A DNA stretch of 64,000 bases, taken from the NCBI RefSeq assembly GCF_040436345.1, contig NC_133218.1, positions 24,912,710 through 24,976,709 on the forward strand, given 5' to 3'. The stretch comes from Pagrus major. Lineage: Eukaryota; Chordata; Actinopteri; Spariformes; Sparidae. The position numbers and the translations under genes are program-made. Shown here piece after piece: positions 1-13,140 of this stretch. The notes under the pieces are model-generated. The model was not told the DNA's origin. It did not search any database and worked only from the letters and a program-made list of their open reading frames with translations. Position 1 is the first letter of the stretch, and every line of letters starts with the position of its first letter.

Positions 1-85
1 TGTAGAAACATTGGAATATATAGCTTATGCTAAATTCATAAAAACACATTATTTCAGTGCTTGCTGAAAAAGCTTGAATGCCCAC

Positions 86-218
86 CTGAAACCATCTCCA
101 ACTGTAACGATCTCCACTTCGCTGTCTGTTGAGGTGACGTTGATCTCCTCACTTGCAGGGACAGCAGGAGCCGGAGCCGGAGTCGACTCAATGACCACCA
201 CATCTTCATCCAGAGCAC
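86..218 (-). CDS. rnf111: rnf111 exon 3, SUMO-interacting motifs 1 and 2
   Basis: The acceptor GTTCAG precedes base 218 and the donor GTGGGC follows base 86. The exon reads [12 protein letters not shown], a Pro/Ala linker, then [20 protein letters not shown]. This matches human RNF111 around its first two SIMs. The Pro-Ala linker ([10 protein letters not shown]) is longer than in human. Confidence 0.92.
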
Positions 219-3200
219 CTGAACACACCAGTTAAATTTAGTATACTACTAACACACATCATACAGGTGGACATAGACAAAGAAAGGATCCAACTACAAC
301 ACAATTACCAGAATACACATACTTCAAATGAAAACTTGGAGCCTGCACTCTTGATTTTGACTTCTCTTCATTGAAATTCGACACTTATTCAGGAATTTTG
401 CACATTGAAGTTGGGTGAATAGTTAAGTACAAATTAACCAGTATGCCCTTTTTGGTGATTTTTAAGTGCAAACAAACAACAAATAAACACATTAAAGTCA
501 GTGCATGCTGTCACATTCTCCTACTCACAAAACATAGACTTGTACTCTCCACTTTACCTGCATTTATTCTCAAAAAGCTTCTACTCCTCTTCTTTCTCAA
601 GGGTTTTGTCTAAAACTAATGGATTTGTGTAAGTGGCCAGATAGTATTTTCTTTAGTGTCATCATGCTAACAGCAGAATCATCAGGCTCACAGCTTAACA
701 GGAGAAATGTAGGTCATCAGTGCTCAACTATATTTGCACTGCGATAGGTTTTTTTCCCCTTCTCTTTTCCCAAATCTGCTCTGTGATTGGTTCCCTATGC
801 AACAGATCTCACTCCATCTCTGCCTGGACTAAATACAATGATAGATGCCCCAGGTGCGTTCACTAAGACTAGATGGTTGCACTGACAGATCAGACAGAGG
901 AGAGTAGAGGGTAGCTCTTTTCCCAAAGACAAGAATAAAGACAACAGAATGGACTATTTCTTTATATGTTGGATGGAAATCATTACGAATGGCAACCGAA
1001 GACCTGCTACAGTCAGACACTTAAGAAAGAAAATGCATACTCATATCACATACCGTTTTGTGGATAATGTTATGATCTACTATATGCCATCATAACAACT
1101 ACATGTACTTTTTAAACAATCTCCACAATTCAAAACAAAACAGGAAAAGTCATTTATATTTCAAAACTAAAATTGACCAGTTCCCTGTTAATACTTCATC
1201 TCTAGTGGTCCTGCTTGTGTATTAACTAGTGCTGAGGTTGAAAGTAATGATTTTGCAGTTACCAATCCCCTCCCTTCTCTCTACGTCACAATATGAACGT
1301 GAAGCTGTAATCACCAGACATGGCAGCAAACAGGAGGATCCTGCTCTCTGCATTGTGGATCATGGAGTTCTCCGTCCCATTTGGATAGAGTGGGCAGGGA
1401 TATCAAAAAATGTGTTTTCTCTTTTACTGCATGAGCAGAGTGAGGAGAGACATGGTTACTGACCAAACACTCTATAACAGTGATTACTGCTGGAATATAG
1501 AGCTATTTAACACTTATTCGAATACAAATATATCACTTTCAGCAGCTTTAATCTGGTTATTTTCTTGAATAATCAATTTGGACAATAAAATGTCAGTAAA
1601 TGGCGTAAAATGTTGATCAGCGTTTCCGAAAGCCCACGACAACATCCTCAAATGTCTCGTTATGCCCATTAGCCAAAGATATTCATTACTGTCGCATTTA
1701 AGAAGCCAGAATCAGATAATTTTGCCTTTTTTCTTAAGATAAAATCACTCACACTGGTTAATCAATTATAATAATAGTTGACGATTCATTTTTAGTAGTT
1801 CACAACTCATCAATGAATCGATTGATCATTGCAGCTCTAATCAATGCCACCCATATGACACACTAGGAGCCTTGTTCATCACAGGCACTGTTCAAACAAG
1901 CTGAAGTCATGGCAAACTAATTTGAGACAAATGCATCATTCTTTATGGAGAGACAGTGCCAGGACTACGGGAGGGCAACAGGGACAACGCCTCCCCGGAC
2001 AGATTCTGTGTTGTATTTTTTATAACTGAACACACAGCTTCATCTACAGCTTTATCCAAGGTCAGACATAAATCTAAACTTTTATCCCCACCAGTGATGA
2101 AGATTATATACATCGTATAGTCACAGACAATACAGGTTTACTTGTGCTTACAGTCTCATGCCTGTTTCTAATTCTTGTCACAATTTGTCAGTGTAAGTGA
2201 GAGTTGCTGACTCATGCATTTGGTATGAGTCAAAGTTAAAAATTCTCTCACATTCTTTGGCCTTCGATGTAAATTTTAAGCCAACCTTGAAAAAGCGAAT
2301 GCCATCTATTTCAACCAATATAAAAGACAGGATATTTAGATTTGTCTGTTCTGATGTATCAAATACACTGTTACTTTAAAACAAGCTTTCATTGGCTCCA
2401 TTTATTTGCTGCAGTAGTGTAGACTGTGTTTTTGTGCACATCACTAAGTGACTTGCCATGCTAGTAAAGTCCATAACTCCCCAGTGTGACTTCTATCCCA
2501 ACTGTCTCCTGAGAACTGCTGCTTAGCACCCTCTGCTAGTCGAGCTGTCTGGCACTCTGATGAACCTTCATGTGGTTACACAAACAACAACATCTTACTT
2601 ACAACTTGTGGAGAACTGTAACCAGTGAGTGCAGTGTTTTGTTCAGTAAACAACACCTACTACTATTACTTTCATCAGGTGGACAACTTGCTGAAGTTCA
2701 CCTTAGGTAGCCACTTGATCTGTTGGCAGTAAGAGGACATGCAATATGCTTGAGACTGAACAATCATCATTTGTAAAAGTCATTGATGATTTCAGCAATC
2801 GCCAGATGTGTGCAAAAAAAGAAGAATCTTATCTTTATTAACTAAAACAACATGCGAGGTGTGAGCTGCACTCAAAGTGAATTATTTAATATAGTCTGTT
2901 GACCTCATGTAGGATAAACTGTTTCCTGGCTACATCACACACCTGCTCCGACTCAGGGCATTTAGACTGCAGGTTTCATCACTTGTCTCCTTGCTTTCCC
3001 CCTGCTGTAAACAAATGCCTAGTTTTCCCTCCGAGACCTGCTGTTTCTATGCAAAGGCTCCCACTCTACAGTGTTTGAGTTTTCTCCCACCTGCTTCCCA
3101 CCACAGAGGCACAACAACCAACTTTCCATTCTCCCCGAGGGCCACAGCAGCAGAAATATTGCTGAGGCTAAATGGCTACATGAGGAAAACAATGAACCAA

Positions 3201-6038
3201 GGTAGAGGTGAGGCTTTTTTAGAGGTCACACTGACTCCTGTTGTGAATGCTGGATCATTCATATCTGAAAATAGGAGGTTTCATAAGCACACTTTGCTGG
3301 GAATGAGAGCAGAAAGCTATGGTTTAGATTTAGGAGCTTCATAAACGTGTTGTTGCAACAGGTACAGAGAGCTGCAGTTTCCATTATAGCCTGCCAGGTG
3401 TGGAGCCCTGAAAAGCAGAGGGGACTCGGGGGAGCAGCTATTCCTTTATCAGATGGGCCCAGGCCATTACAAAATCACGCAGACGCTTTTTTTTATGTAT
3501 GTCACAACATTTATCAGATGTAAACTGAAGCTGTAAAGGGGATTATTACATTTTTTGCCAAGTTGTTTTTTTATGTGGACTTGTGAAATGAAGGGCACGA
3601 GTGTGTTTTCACTACAGCCAAACACTAAGCAAGATGAGTTCTCTGTTTACTTCCTCTTCTCTGGTTGAAAGCCACAATGAAATCACCTGGTGCGGAATGA
3701 AAACCTGTGGACTGTTATTCCTGCTTCAGTTAAGTCGTTTTCACAGATAAACCCCTTTGTTGCCCTTCCAAACGTGAGGCTTACAACCAGAAGTCGTTTG
3801 TGTCAGATACAATCTCACTTACTGGAAAAACTGCATTTGGTTTAGGCGAGGGTGGTACATGGATGGAGCGCGCAGAAAGACAAGGGAGACTCGTACGTAA
3901 TGTTGACTGTTTTTGTGTTGAAATCAATTCTACATGTGTTTGCACATCAGCAGTATCAATGAAAGACTGGGAAGCAATATAGACCAAAATCCTTGTGACG
4001 TCGCGGCAACAACAGTTTCTTCCGGGTAGAAAGCTGCCAGTTGATTTGGATTGTGGAGATATGGGAATTCAGCAAACTTGTGTTTTCTCTTGTCATAAAG
4101 TGTAACATTTAAAGATGTTCTGGGTAAACACAAGATGTTTTTTTTTTTAAGAGGTAAAGTAGGTCTCCAACCTAATTACCTAGTTAGAGTGTTGTTAAGA
4201 TATGACAGCATCAAACATGCATTTTAGATGAATTGGATGTACACACTTTGGAATAGCATCATTAAAAAAAGACAGGTAAAATGTATGTAAGCTACTGTGT
4301 GATGCAGGGTTTTCTACCCAGAAGTTAATGTCACAAACATTGTGCTTAGGTCAGAAAAGAGTATGTAGCATCCCTGACTGTACAGTGAACGGAGCTGCAA
4401 GTCTATGCTTAAAAGTTAGATACATTTTTCTGATAATTCATGCCTACTTAGGTCATTTAAATTCTGTTTAATTTAAATGCACTACACTATCAAGCATTTG
4501 TGTGAGAAACAACGCAATTGTTGCTCCCATTGCAAGTTGCACAACACATGTTGACCTCTTCTCCTGCGTCAGACATTTCTGTTTTTCTGTTCTGCTTTTC
4601 AGTACATATTAATTCACATTGCGTGCAATTAAAATATGTTAATTCATGCTGGATTGGTTTTTTTTCTGCGATGTTAGAGATCCTGTTGCCTGTGAGCCTG
4701 TACTATCTATTTGCCTATTTCTCTTTACAAGCTGCACAAAACAATCATACAAATAAATATGTGCCTGCTGATATCTGTTAAACCCATGTTGTCTTATATC
4801 AGTAAAGGGGGGCTTGTATATTCTATAAACCATTTAAACATTCCTTTACTGACTCTTTATCAATAAAATAAATACATGAATACATTTAACCACTGCAACA
4901 CAGGCATTGATAGCTCTACGAATACAATAAGATAATGCCTGATCCTGACTGCAGAGCCTGGCCTCTGTAGTCCACTGTGTTATGATGATCTCACTGCGAT
5001 GACACAGTATCATGCTACATAAGCCTTCCTTGTTGGTTAACAATGCTTTTAACAAGATGATATATCCTTCATAAACATAGCTCATTTTGTACTACAACTT
5101 CAATAGATACAATAGAGAGATCACAATGCAACATTACAATAGTGTTGTGGTTTGTAATTACCTGTTGCAACAGTAGCACTGTTGGGCTGGCTGCTGGTGC
5201 TGCTGACATCTACATACAGCTCATCTTCTGCTTCGGTAGAAGAGGGGGAGGACGAGTCACTGCTCAGCTCTTCGCTGGAACTACTGGTGCTATGGAGTAG
5301 AGCGTACTTCCTACGTGCAATAACTTCACGTTTCTTCCTCTGCAGCAGTAGCCGCTCCTTTTGCTTTTGAGTCCGCTGACCCCCTCCGGGAGCTGTTTTC
5401 ACAAAGCGCTTCCTATGCAGAGGCCGCCGGCTGCTCAGACATGGCCGCTTCAGCAGCACCGGCTCAGCCTCAGACCGCACCCACTTATGAGAGCGATTCC
5501 CCCGAGTTCGACCCAGAACAGGGCGCAGGCCTACTCCGGTGGCTCCTCCTGTTGTCAGGGCAGGAGCCTTGTGTTGGCCCCCTGTTGCTCCAGCTTCCCC
5601 CTCGTCCTCTGAACTGAGAGTGTCTGAGTCCCCAAATCGCAGGCTAGAGGAAGGGGAGGAAGCACAGTCACTAAAAGAGGACTCGTGATTATGTTCATCC
5701 TCACTGGGGTGCTGTAAAAGTTCGACCCTAGGACGCTGAGGGGCCAGTGAACTCTCACTGATGTGGCCCTCCTTCAGCGAGCAGTCCGACGGCCCTGCCT
5801 GTTGGCCTTTTCTTTTTCTGCGCCCAGGGAGGCTCCGCTCTGAGTCTCTGTGTGTCCCCGTGTCCCTTAGGGGCAGGTGCCTGGACTCACACAGGGTTTC
5901 GAATTCGCTACCTGCCTTCCCGATCACCTCCATGTTGTTGGGGAAGCTCTTGGCTGCCTCCATGGGCTCTGGGTTCACCAGTGGCTCCTTTAGATGCTCC
6001 TGTCTGCTGGGGGCCTCAGATGGCACCTCACTCTTCAT
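86..6038 (-). CDS. rnf111: rnf111 (Arkadia) E3 ubiquitin ligase, 5' partial (2 coding exons in window)
   Basis: The gene runs on the minus strand from about 10.6 kb and leaves the window at its left edge. The coding part seen is 5162-6038 plus 86-218, giving residues 1-336; the phase is continuous across the junction (ACA G|GT). The protein is RNF111/Arkadia, a nuclear SUMO-targeted RING E3 ligase that amplifies TGF-beta/Nodal signalling by degrading SKI/SNON and SMAD7 (family knowledge). Identity rests on close matches to the human N-terminus from memory: [46 protein letters not shown] and [20 protein letters not shown]. Two SUMO-interacting motifs are visible in the small exon, DEDVVVIE and VEIVTVGD, each beside acidic or serine residues. 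The start ATG has a perfect GCCACC context and an in-frame TAG lies 27 nt upstream, so the longer human N-terminus is not encoded in this exon. The RING domain, the third SIM and the stop are outside the window. Confidence 0.95.
219..5161 (-). other. rnf111: rnf111 intron 2
   Basis: AT-rich intron of 4.9 kb with no supported exon. It holds a degenerate teleost dispersed repeat (about 1556-1840) and a short cluster of CRE-like and ETS-like sites near 3996-4030. Open frames here are short and resemble no protein I recognise. Confidence 0.85.
1556..1840. repeat. Degenerate teleost dispersed repeat
   Basis: The segment contains blocks familiar from a very common fish repeat: ATAAAATGTCAGTAAATGG, GATCAGCGTTTCCGAAAGCCC, CTCAAATGTCTCGTT and CAAAGATATTCA, ending near GATTGATCATTGCAGCTCTA. 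Recognition is from memory; I do not assign a family name. It is diverged and non-coding. Confidence 0.6.
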
Positions 6039-6121
6039 GGTGGCAGCTCCGTCCTCAAAGGGCTAACACCAAGTGCACTCGCATCAGCTCCTAGGCGTCT
6101 ATCCGCTGCATCCCACAAAAC
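5162..6121 (-). CDS. rnf111: rnf111 exon 2 (first coding exon)
   Basis: The acceptor TTTTTTAG precedes base 6121 and the donor is GTAATT after base 5162. The coding part is 5162-6038 (292 codons plus 1 nt); 6039-6121 is 5' UTR. It encodes the low-complexity Ser-rich, basic N-terminal region of Arkadia, including a [10 protein letters not shown] block and a Lys/Arg stretch that could act as a nuclear localisation signal. Confidence 0.93.
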
Positions 6122-9100
6122 CTAAAAAAGAAAGATGAAAAAAGAAGAGTTACAGGTGCACAAACTGATCCGCTAGATGATTGCCAAAGGACAGATCATT
6201 ACGTCAGTGACTGGATCAAGACCTTTCATATCACAACAACAACAAAAAAAGCAAAAGAGTGCTCAAATTTAAATCGGTTCTGAGCAATGAGCTAAAACAT
6301 TGTATTTTCTAATTCATCCATGAAATGCAATGCTGAAATTAAATGTTATTTAAATAGGTAAATACATTAAAATGGCCCATTCAGATAACAGAGATATATA
6401 TTAAGGCATCTTGTGAGGATCAGTCAGCTCCTCCAAAGTTCATTTGACAATCGCTCATTCAGAAAAGCAGTCCAAGGCACCAACTCTAGTTTAAATAACT
6501 GGTGTAAATGAACACAAAAAGGACTACATATTTAAATGACTATAAGCAATAATACCTATCCCTAATTGTAAAAGTTATGACAGAGTGCAAAGGATAGAAT
6601 GACAAATCAAGTGCAACTGTAAAAGTTACATAAGAGAAATATAAGGACAATGCATGGAGCATAGAGAGGGGAAAATCAGTTTATAGACGATTACTTTAAA
6701 AACAAGTCGATAATTATTTTAATATTTTTGTCCGGATCCGTATTATTTTCTTTTTATGTGATAACTGTGACTGTCATTATGCTGCACTGAACTGTTCAAC
6801 ATCAACCCTTTAGAGAAGAACTTTCTCCCATTTTAGTCATCAATCAACAAGACACTGACATAAAAACAAGCTTTAACATGCTCATAAAAATACTAGATGG
6901 TGTTAAATGTGGTCATCCTGTCTGTCAGGACAAATTAAGACTGTGTGGCCCAAAGCTGCTGATTAAAGATTAAAAAAAAAAAAATACCCACAGGCTGATT
7001 CAAAAGTCATGGCTGAGTCAGTACTTATGCGTTTAATTTAGTGTTGATTCCAAGCAACGCAAGAATCAGACTAAATCAAAATGGGATATCCACACCACCA
7101 TGAAACTGATTCTCATGATAATGACTTGACGGTTTTGTCCAGATTTGTGTAAAACAGCGAGTAACTCCCAAGACAAAGGGATTCTTTATGCATGTTGCAG
7201 TGGGAGAATTTCCACAGCAGTGTAAGGTCTCCCAGGACGACGTCAAATTCCAGTACTGTCGAAACGTAAGCTACTTCGTAAACACAACTAAAAGTTTTGG
7301 TCTATGATAAAGACTATGATGTAAACTGCAGACTGTGTATCTTCAGAGGGCACATGGCTTACTACACTCTGCCAGCTAACAGTAATGTTAGTATCGACAA
7401 GGATTACTGGGGCACTGGTGTTTCTCTATGCCCTCAGCTGTCAATAAAGCTGAAATCTCCCTTTAATGCAATGAATACATTTATTATAATTCTAAATGCT
7501 GGTTTGATGAAAACTGTGCTTCTTTAAGGGTATGTACTCTTCAGTTACACAGATATGCCAATGTTGAGAAGATTACTTTCTTAACATACCCAAGACCTCT
7601 CATATGGGGATATCACTGTAATAATGGGCAAGATATCGGGATATTGCTGTATTGCAGTGGTTAAATGGTGTTTCTGGTTCAAGGTTTATAATACAGCAAA
7701 CACTTTTTTACTAGCATGCATGTTAGTAGCATATTAGCTCTTTATTTGTCATTGTCAAGCACTTGCGGTCAGGCCTTAGTCTGCATGACCACATTTTACA
7801 ACTACTTGGCCATTAACTAACAGTTTCCACCCAATAACCTGATAACTGCTGCTTATTGATAGTAAGGACGGAAGTTGTTGTACATGAAGTACCAAAAGAA
7901 TAAGTCATTCTTCCTAAATAACACAAAACTACAAGTTATAGGGAAAAAATATCTCTAAATTACTTCTTCCTAACTCAGAATATGTAGTATGTGTCAAACT
8001 ACTAAATGTAAAATATGGTCATACAGAATAAGGCATTCCTACGTGCTCAATGATGACTAATAAAGAGCCAATATGCAACTAATGTGCATGCTAATAACCA
8101 ACTAGTCAACTGTTAATATCTGTACCCCTATATGAAGTGTTACTATTCTATCTTATATTTCAGATTCATAACTTGAAGTTTGTTTTTTATTTTTTTCTCT
8201 CTTGCTATGTTTACTGCGAGCATGTACCAAAATATCAGGGCACACGCCGTGGATATTAAAACCTAAATGGTGACAAACCTGATTCTGTAATAGATCACAC
8301 TTAGTATAGTTAACACTAATCCATTAATAGATGCTTTGATCTGCCCCAATACTGATCCAGCAGACCGGTTTGGACATCCCAGATTTGTATTTTTGGCTGA
8401 AGCACACACAGTGTCCACCCAGTTGCAAAGAATATGAATGATTCCCAAAAGAATATCCAAAGCAGATCAAAGGTATTGTAGATATTACTAATGGCTATAA
8501 ACCACAAATGGTGCTGCATATCTGCAGTGATGTTTACTGATCAACTGTGTTTTTCAGCAATTCGTCACATAACATTAGGGACAGTTTTCACAAATGCAGA
8601 TGAACATACTATGTACACATGGTGATATTCGCCCCCTGGAACATTCTTGCTATGATGTTATCAGAAAACAAAATCATGGAGCTAAAACTTCAGCAGGAGA
8701 ATTAGGAACATCTTGTACCGACCCTGTCTATGTGCCCATCTGGATGTACAAGTGATGTAGAAAAACACAAGAGACAATAAACATAAGAAGTACTTTGCCT
8801 GCTTTATCCACTTTGTTTGCTGAGACCACATGATGTCATTTTATCTTCATCAAAATCTAAACAACAAAGCGTGCCACACATGGGAAAATTTAAACCCCAA
8901 ACTAACGCCTTTAAGACATCTTATTCCTTCGTGGGGCCTCAGTTTACAAATTCAACACTCAGAAAGACTTCTTAGTATGCAAGACACAGCTATAAAAACG
9001 TATAGAGAATCCACTTTACCATCTCAGTTACAATGCCACACAACAACATTAGATGTAGGGCTGAAAGATAAGCAGAAAAAAATCATACCGCCATTATTTT

Positions 9101-10257
9101 TGACAGATATTTTGATTGTCATTCGAGTCACGATTTAAGTGGGAATGTTAATTTTTGCATTTCATTTTCATTGGTCTGTACCAAACAAGTATGTTCCTTT
9201 TAGTCTGGAGTAGACAATAATATGATGGTAATATTTTTGATTAAATCTTCATTATTTAATATTTCGCTGCAGGGTCACTTTGCTATAGACTGCATTAGAT
9301 TGTGCAGGTGTTCACGGTGTTCATAAATCTTGCACTGCATCAAAAAATGCTATTACAGACTTAAAACACATTAAGCAACGTATAATCACTATTCTTTCAC
9401 AACTTAATTCAGAATAACATGCCGGTTGTCACTTGAGCTAAAGCTGCAACTTTTGGGAAATAAGACTGATGAGGTTGATGGTGCCAGAGGCTGGTTTCCT
9501 CAAGGATTCACCCAGAAACCTACTAATCTCTAATACAAGCCACAAGGCTCTTTCTGCTTTTTATAAACACATGGAACTCACTGATGAGTGAGAGTCCTTC
9601 AGATGCCACAGAAAAGCTGCGCAATGACATGCATGAATTCAGGGGCCTCAGAGGACAGCCCTGGATGGGGGGAAAAAATCCCCATGCATCAAGGCTGAAT
9701 AATGCAAATGTCTCCTAAACAGCAGCAAATAACAAGAAGTAAGAGATGATGCGGATACTATCAAGACAACCAGTCGCAGCTGCTCACAGCAGAAAATATA
9801 TGGTGGAGGAGAAATGGCAGAAGTAGAGCAAATCAAGATGTACGTCTCAGACAGGACTGCTGAGCTGCTGCTAACGATACACACTGTGCTTTCTGTCTGT
9901 GAAACGACTACCAACCACTCTGACCAGGCCAGCAAAACACATAAAAAAAGATGTATTTAGCTTGACAGCATCGAGCCTGAAACTGAGGCTAAGCATAGTT
10001 TCTACAACGCTTCACAATTACAATAAGCTCGGCTGCTGCTGCTGCTGTCTGTCTGTCTGTATCCCACAAACGCTGCTGAAGTGACTGAAGGCCAGATAAA
10101 CTAGTGTTCACGGAGGAGCACTAAAATATGAACACACACAATGTTGGTAAGTTGTGTGAATATTGCTGAGAAAACGTATCAAGAGGAACCAAAGTGGACA
10201 GCTAGCCACCTAGCCTGACACATACTCCAGACAGAAGACAACAAAGACAGCACGTAC
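6122..10257 (-). other. rnf111: rnf111 intron 1
   Basis: Intron of 4.1 kb between the untranslated first exon and the first coding exon. A short fragment resembling the dispersed repeat of intron 2 may lie near 6680-6730. A CTG/TCTG run lies near 10033-10060. I saw no exon, RNA gene or intact mobile element. Confidence 0.8.
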
Positions 10258-10575
10258 CTGCGTCTAAGTCCTTTTTTCAATATGTGTCACCGTCCGTTTT
10301 GTAACACGGGAGGTTAAATCCTGTGGGAGATAATGACAAGCGTTGAAAACGGGTAGTTATCGCAATGTTAACCCTAACTGCAACTAGGCAGGCCTACACA
10401 GAAATCGCGATCCGAGGACGTTCAGTGGCTGGGATTGTGAAACTGACAACACAGTCCCGAGCTGATCCGACAAGCAAAATCGAAGGCAATGGGCCCAGGA
10501 TGGCTACGAGCTAAGCTAACATAAAGGCTAGTCCCACTTCACCCACCAAATACCCGATTACACTCAGCCATTTTG
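10258..10575 (-). promoter_or_regulatory. rnf111: rnf111 untranslated exon 1 and core promoter (approximate)
   Basis: A strong minus-strand donor (CGCAG|GTACGTG) ends an exon at base 10258. No coding frame is needed here because the start codon lies in exon 2, so this is read as a 5' UTR exon. Its upstream edge is not visible. A YY1-type CAAAATGGCT motif sits at 10566-10575 on the minus strand, and CpG-rich sequence follows to about 10960. The transcription start is inferred, not observed. Confidence 0.55.
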
Positions 10576-12498
10576 ACTCGCAACCGAATCCTGTCGACTC
10601 TTAAAAGGTAGTGCGACCTCTCTACTGTGTTTCTATTTTACAAGATAGAAATGTCTCACTATTAGCCCTCGACGAAGTTGCCATTCCTGCCTTTCGAGGC
10701 ATCCACTCTTGTTTACCCAGCAGGTCGTCTGTTCGCTGGCTCCGGCTACAACACTTGCCGCTGTCCTCGCCGCCGCGAGAGGGCGCCAGACCGCAGCCAA
10801 GCGAGTCTGCGACTTCACGACACTTTGCGACAGCTGGATTTAACTTAATCCCTTTACATTTCGAAGCAGAGCGCGTCGATACGAACAAACCGTGTGTGGA
10901 GAGGACACCCTCTCCGCGTCTGTTTACATTTCGAGAAGGAGCCCCGTGTTTTTATACGTCTAAACGCCCGTGCAGTGATGAAAATATAAGTTTATGCACC
11001 ATTGTTTTGAATGTATCGCCTCATCACCACATCATCGATTCCAAATACTAGCGCGCCCACTAGCGGATATAGGCTGGAAGTGGAGAAAGGTGACAAACCC
11101 TCAAAGATAAGATTATCAAGAATGTGCAATTGCACGACTAAGTAATGACGTAGTAATTACTTATTAATCCAGTGTATTTATAGGAATAATCATGGGGCAA
11201 CGTGTTCACAATCTATAATTACATATAGGCTACCTGACAAACACTACCACTGAGAAGGATAAATAATCCCACAAGTGTAAATTATTCATACATTGCAATA
11301 CATATTCCAATCCAGACTGCAAGGAATCATCATTTGAGATGAGATTGAGAATGACCGACTGAATATAAATAAAAAAAGTTGTTGCTGAAATTGAATCACA
11401 TAACACATAGACCTATACAGACTTTTCCCTCTAAGGTGAATATTAACATAATGCATTAATAAGTATGTGAACATCTTTAACAGGTTGGATTTTTTCCAGT
11501 TTATGATAACCAGACACAACTTAAGTAGGCCTAATGATAAAGTAATGAGTTATGTTAAAGGAGAAGCCTATTGTTTTGACAAAAAAAATAAAATAAAATA
11601 ATGATGCTCTGTCAAATTGATTTTATAAACTTAGTTTGTTGTGTTTTCTTCAGTTTTATGACTGACAGAAACCAGCATTAAGGTGCATAACTGCCACACA
11701 CTACAAATTAAGAGCTGAAAGAAATGGAAATGATTTCAGAGGCAATTTACAATTTGCACAGTGTTATCATGTATATTATTAACACAATATCAGTATTTCA
11801 TATTCAAATATCACGATTATTGTCAATATTGGTATCGCAACACCCCTCGTGTATCCCGATGCCTGTTTAGATGCCTGAAAAGGTAAAAAAGGCAGAAATT
11901 AGAGCAAAATCAGAAAATACCAACAATTTGAATTTTGATATTTAAATAAATCTCCTGTAACTATCACTTGACCCCAGTCAGGCATGTTCTGGAGATTAAA
12001 TTAACATTGAAGGGAAGAGCAATGCTTTGAGTTTAGTGATGGCACTGCTGCTCACTATTTATCTTTGCATTTAATCACCATGTATGTTTGTATATGCAGG
12101 GGCTTGCATGCTAAAATTAAAATGTAGAGAAATATGGCATTTAATTGGCACCTAAACATATACGGAGACAAACTTAATCAAACATTATAAACGTGAAGAT
12201 GTACTCATTTTTGTAAAATATAAAGGACGGGTTCGGTGTGATTATGTGTAATGACATCTTAGAATCCTATTAACCTTGACAGGTGCAGGACAGCACATGG
12301 GCAGGATCTCGCATATTGTGCAGAACATTAAGTTGTAATTGATTTACAGGTATCTGAGGCTGCTGGATCAAGTTTAACTGGGTCTAGATTAGATGGAAAG
12401 CCAAAAGTCTTCTGAGATCAACAAGAGAAGCAGCTGAATATAGGCTGAAGACAAGTCCAAGGCCCGTGCAACTTCTTCTTCTTCTTTTTCTTTTTCTT

Positions 12499-12559
<61 letters not shown>

Positions 12560-12940
12560 TGTAATGAAGAATTGTCTGTAGAGTTTAAAGAATGATTCTC
12601 AACCCTTTTCTTAAAAAAACAAACAAACAAACAAAAATATGTGTCCATTTTAGTGGAAAGGCTATAACTAGCTGCTTATAAACCTTTGATACAAGCTGCA
12701 GTGTTGAGTTAAAGGGTAACACAACCACCACTTATGATAAATTAAGTTTACCTGGCTTTTATTTTCTACTGTAATAGACAATAGATTTGTGGTTTAAAGG
12801 AAGAAAAGACATTTAAACGGGGAATTTGTTAGAGATGTGATATTTTACAGCACACAGATTTGTTTTCGTGTATTCACTTGATCGTCCACTACAGGAGGTG
12901 GCGTTGTGACGTTTAATAACGACAAATAAAGACAGCGAAG
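10576..12940. other. rnf111/sltm divergent intergenic interval
   Basis: About 2.4 kb separates the head-to-head genes. The left end (10735-10960) is CpG-rich and is likely the rnf111 promoter. The middle is AT-rich without recognisable genes. A compound TTC/TTA microsatellite lies at 12473-12558. A 146-codon open frame at 10611-11051 (plus strand) lies in the CpG-rich part and is not supported as a gene. Confidence 0.7.
12473..12558. repeat. Compound (TTC)n-(TTA)n microsatellite
   Basis: A pyrimidine-rich TTC run with a few TTTTTC interruptions (12473-12528) passes directly into a TTA run (12529-12558). Read on the minus strand it gives a spurious poly-Lys/poly-Asn frame. Confidence 0.95.
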
Positions 12941-13005
12941 AAGAAGCTGGGTAAATAGTCCGCGCGCCGTGGTACGCGCGCACGATTCGGTAATCTTGAG
13001 GTAAA
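12890..13005 (+). promoter_or_regulatory. sltm: sltm core promoter and 5' UTR (approximate)
   Basis: Just upstream of the start codon is a short CpG-dense stretch (12960-12983) with a near-palindromic GCGCGCCGTGGTACGCGCGC, and a half CRE TGACGTTT near 12907. The start codon lies in AAAATGGCGAC, a YY1/TISU-like element that overlaps the ATG. TISU elements work with very short 5' UTRs, so transcription may start close to the ATG; this is inference. Confidence 0.5.
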
Positions 13006-13140
13006 ATGGCGACGGGTGCCATTTCCACGGAGTGTAAGAAAATATCCGAATTAAGAGTTGTTGACCTTAAATCCGAGCTGAAACAAAGGAATTTAGACAC
13101 AACTGGTGTAAAGAGCGTCCTTCTATCAAGACTGAGACAG
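13006..13140 (+). CDS. sltm: sltm exon 1 (residues 1-45, SAP domain)
   Basis: Starts at the ATG of AAAATGGCGAC and ends at CTGAGACAG|GTAACT, phase 0. It encodes [12 protein letters not shown] and most of the SAP helix-turn-helix. Confidence 0.95.

Noticed and set aside
10611-11051. 146-codon plus-strand frame near the rnf111 promoter
   Set aside because: CpG-rich sequence has few stops; the composition is not protein-like and there is no conserved motif.
12418-12648. Minus-strand frame with long poly-Lys/poly-Asn
   Set aside because: It is the TTC/TTA microsatellite read in frame, not a gene.
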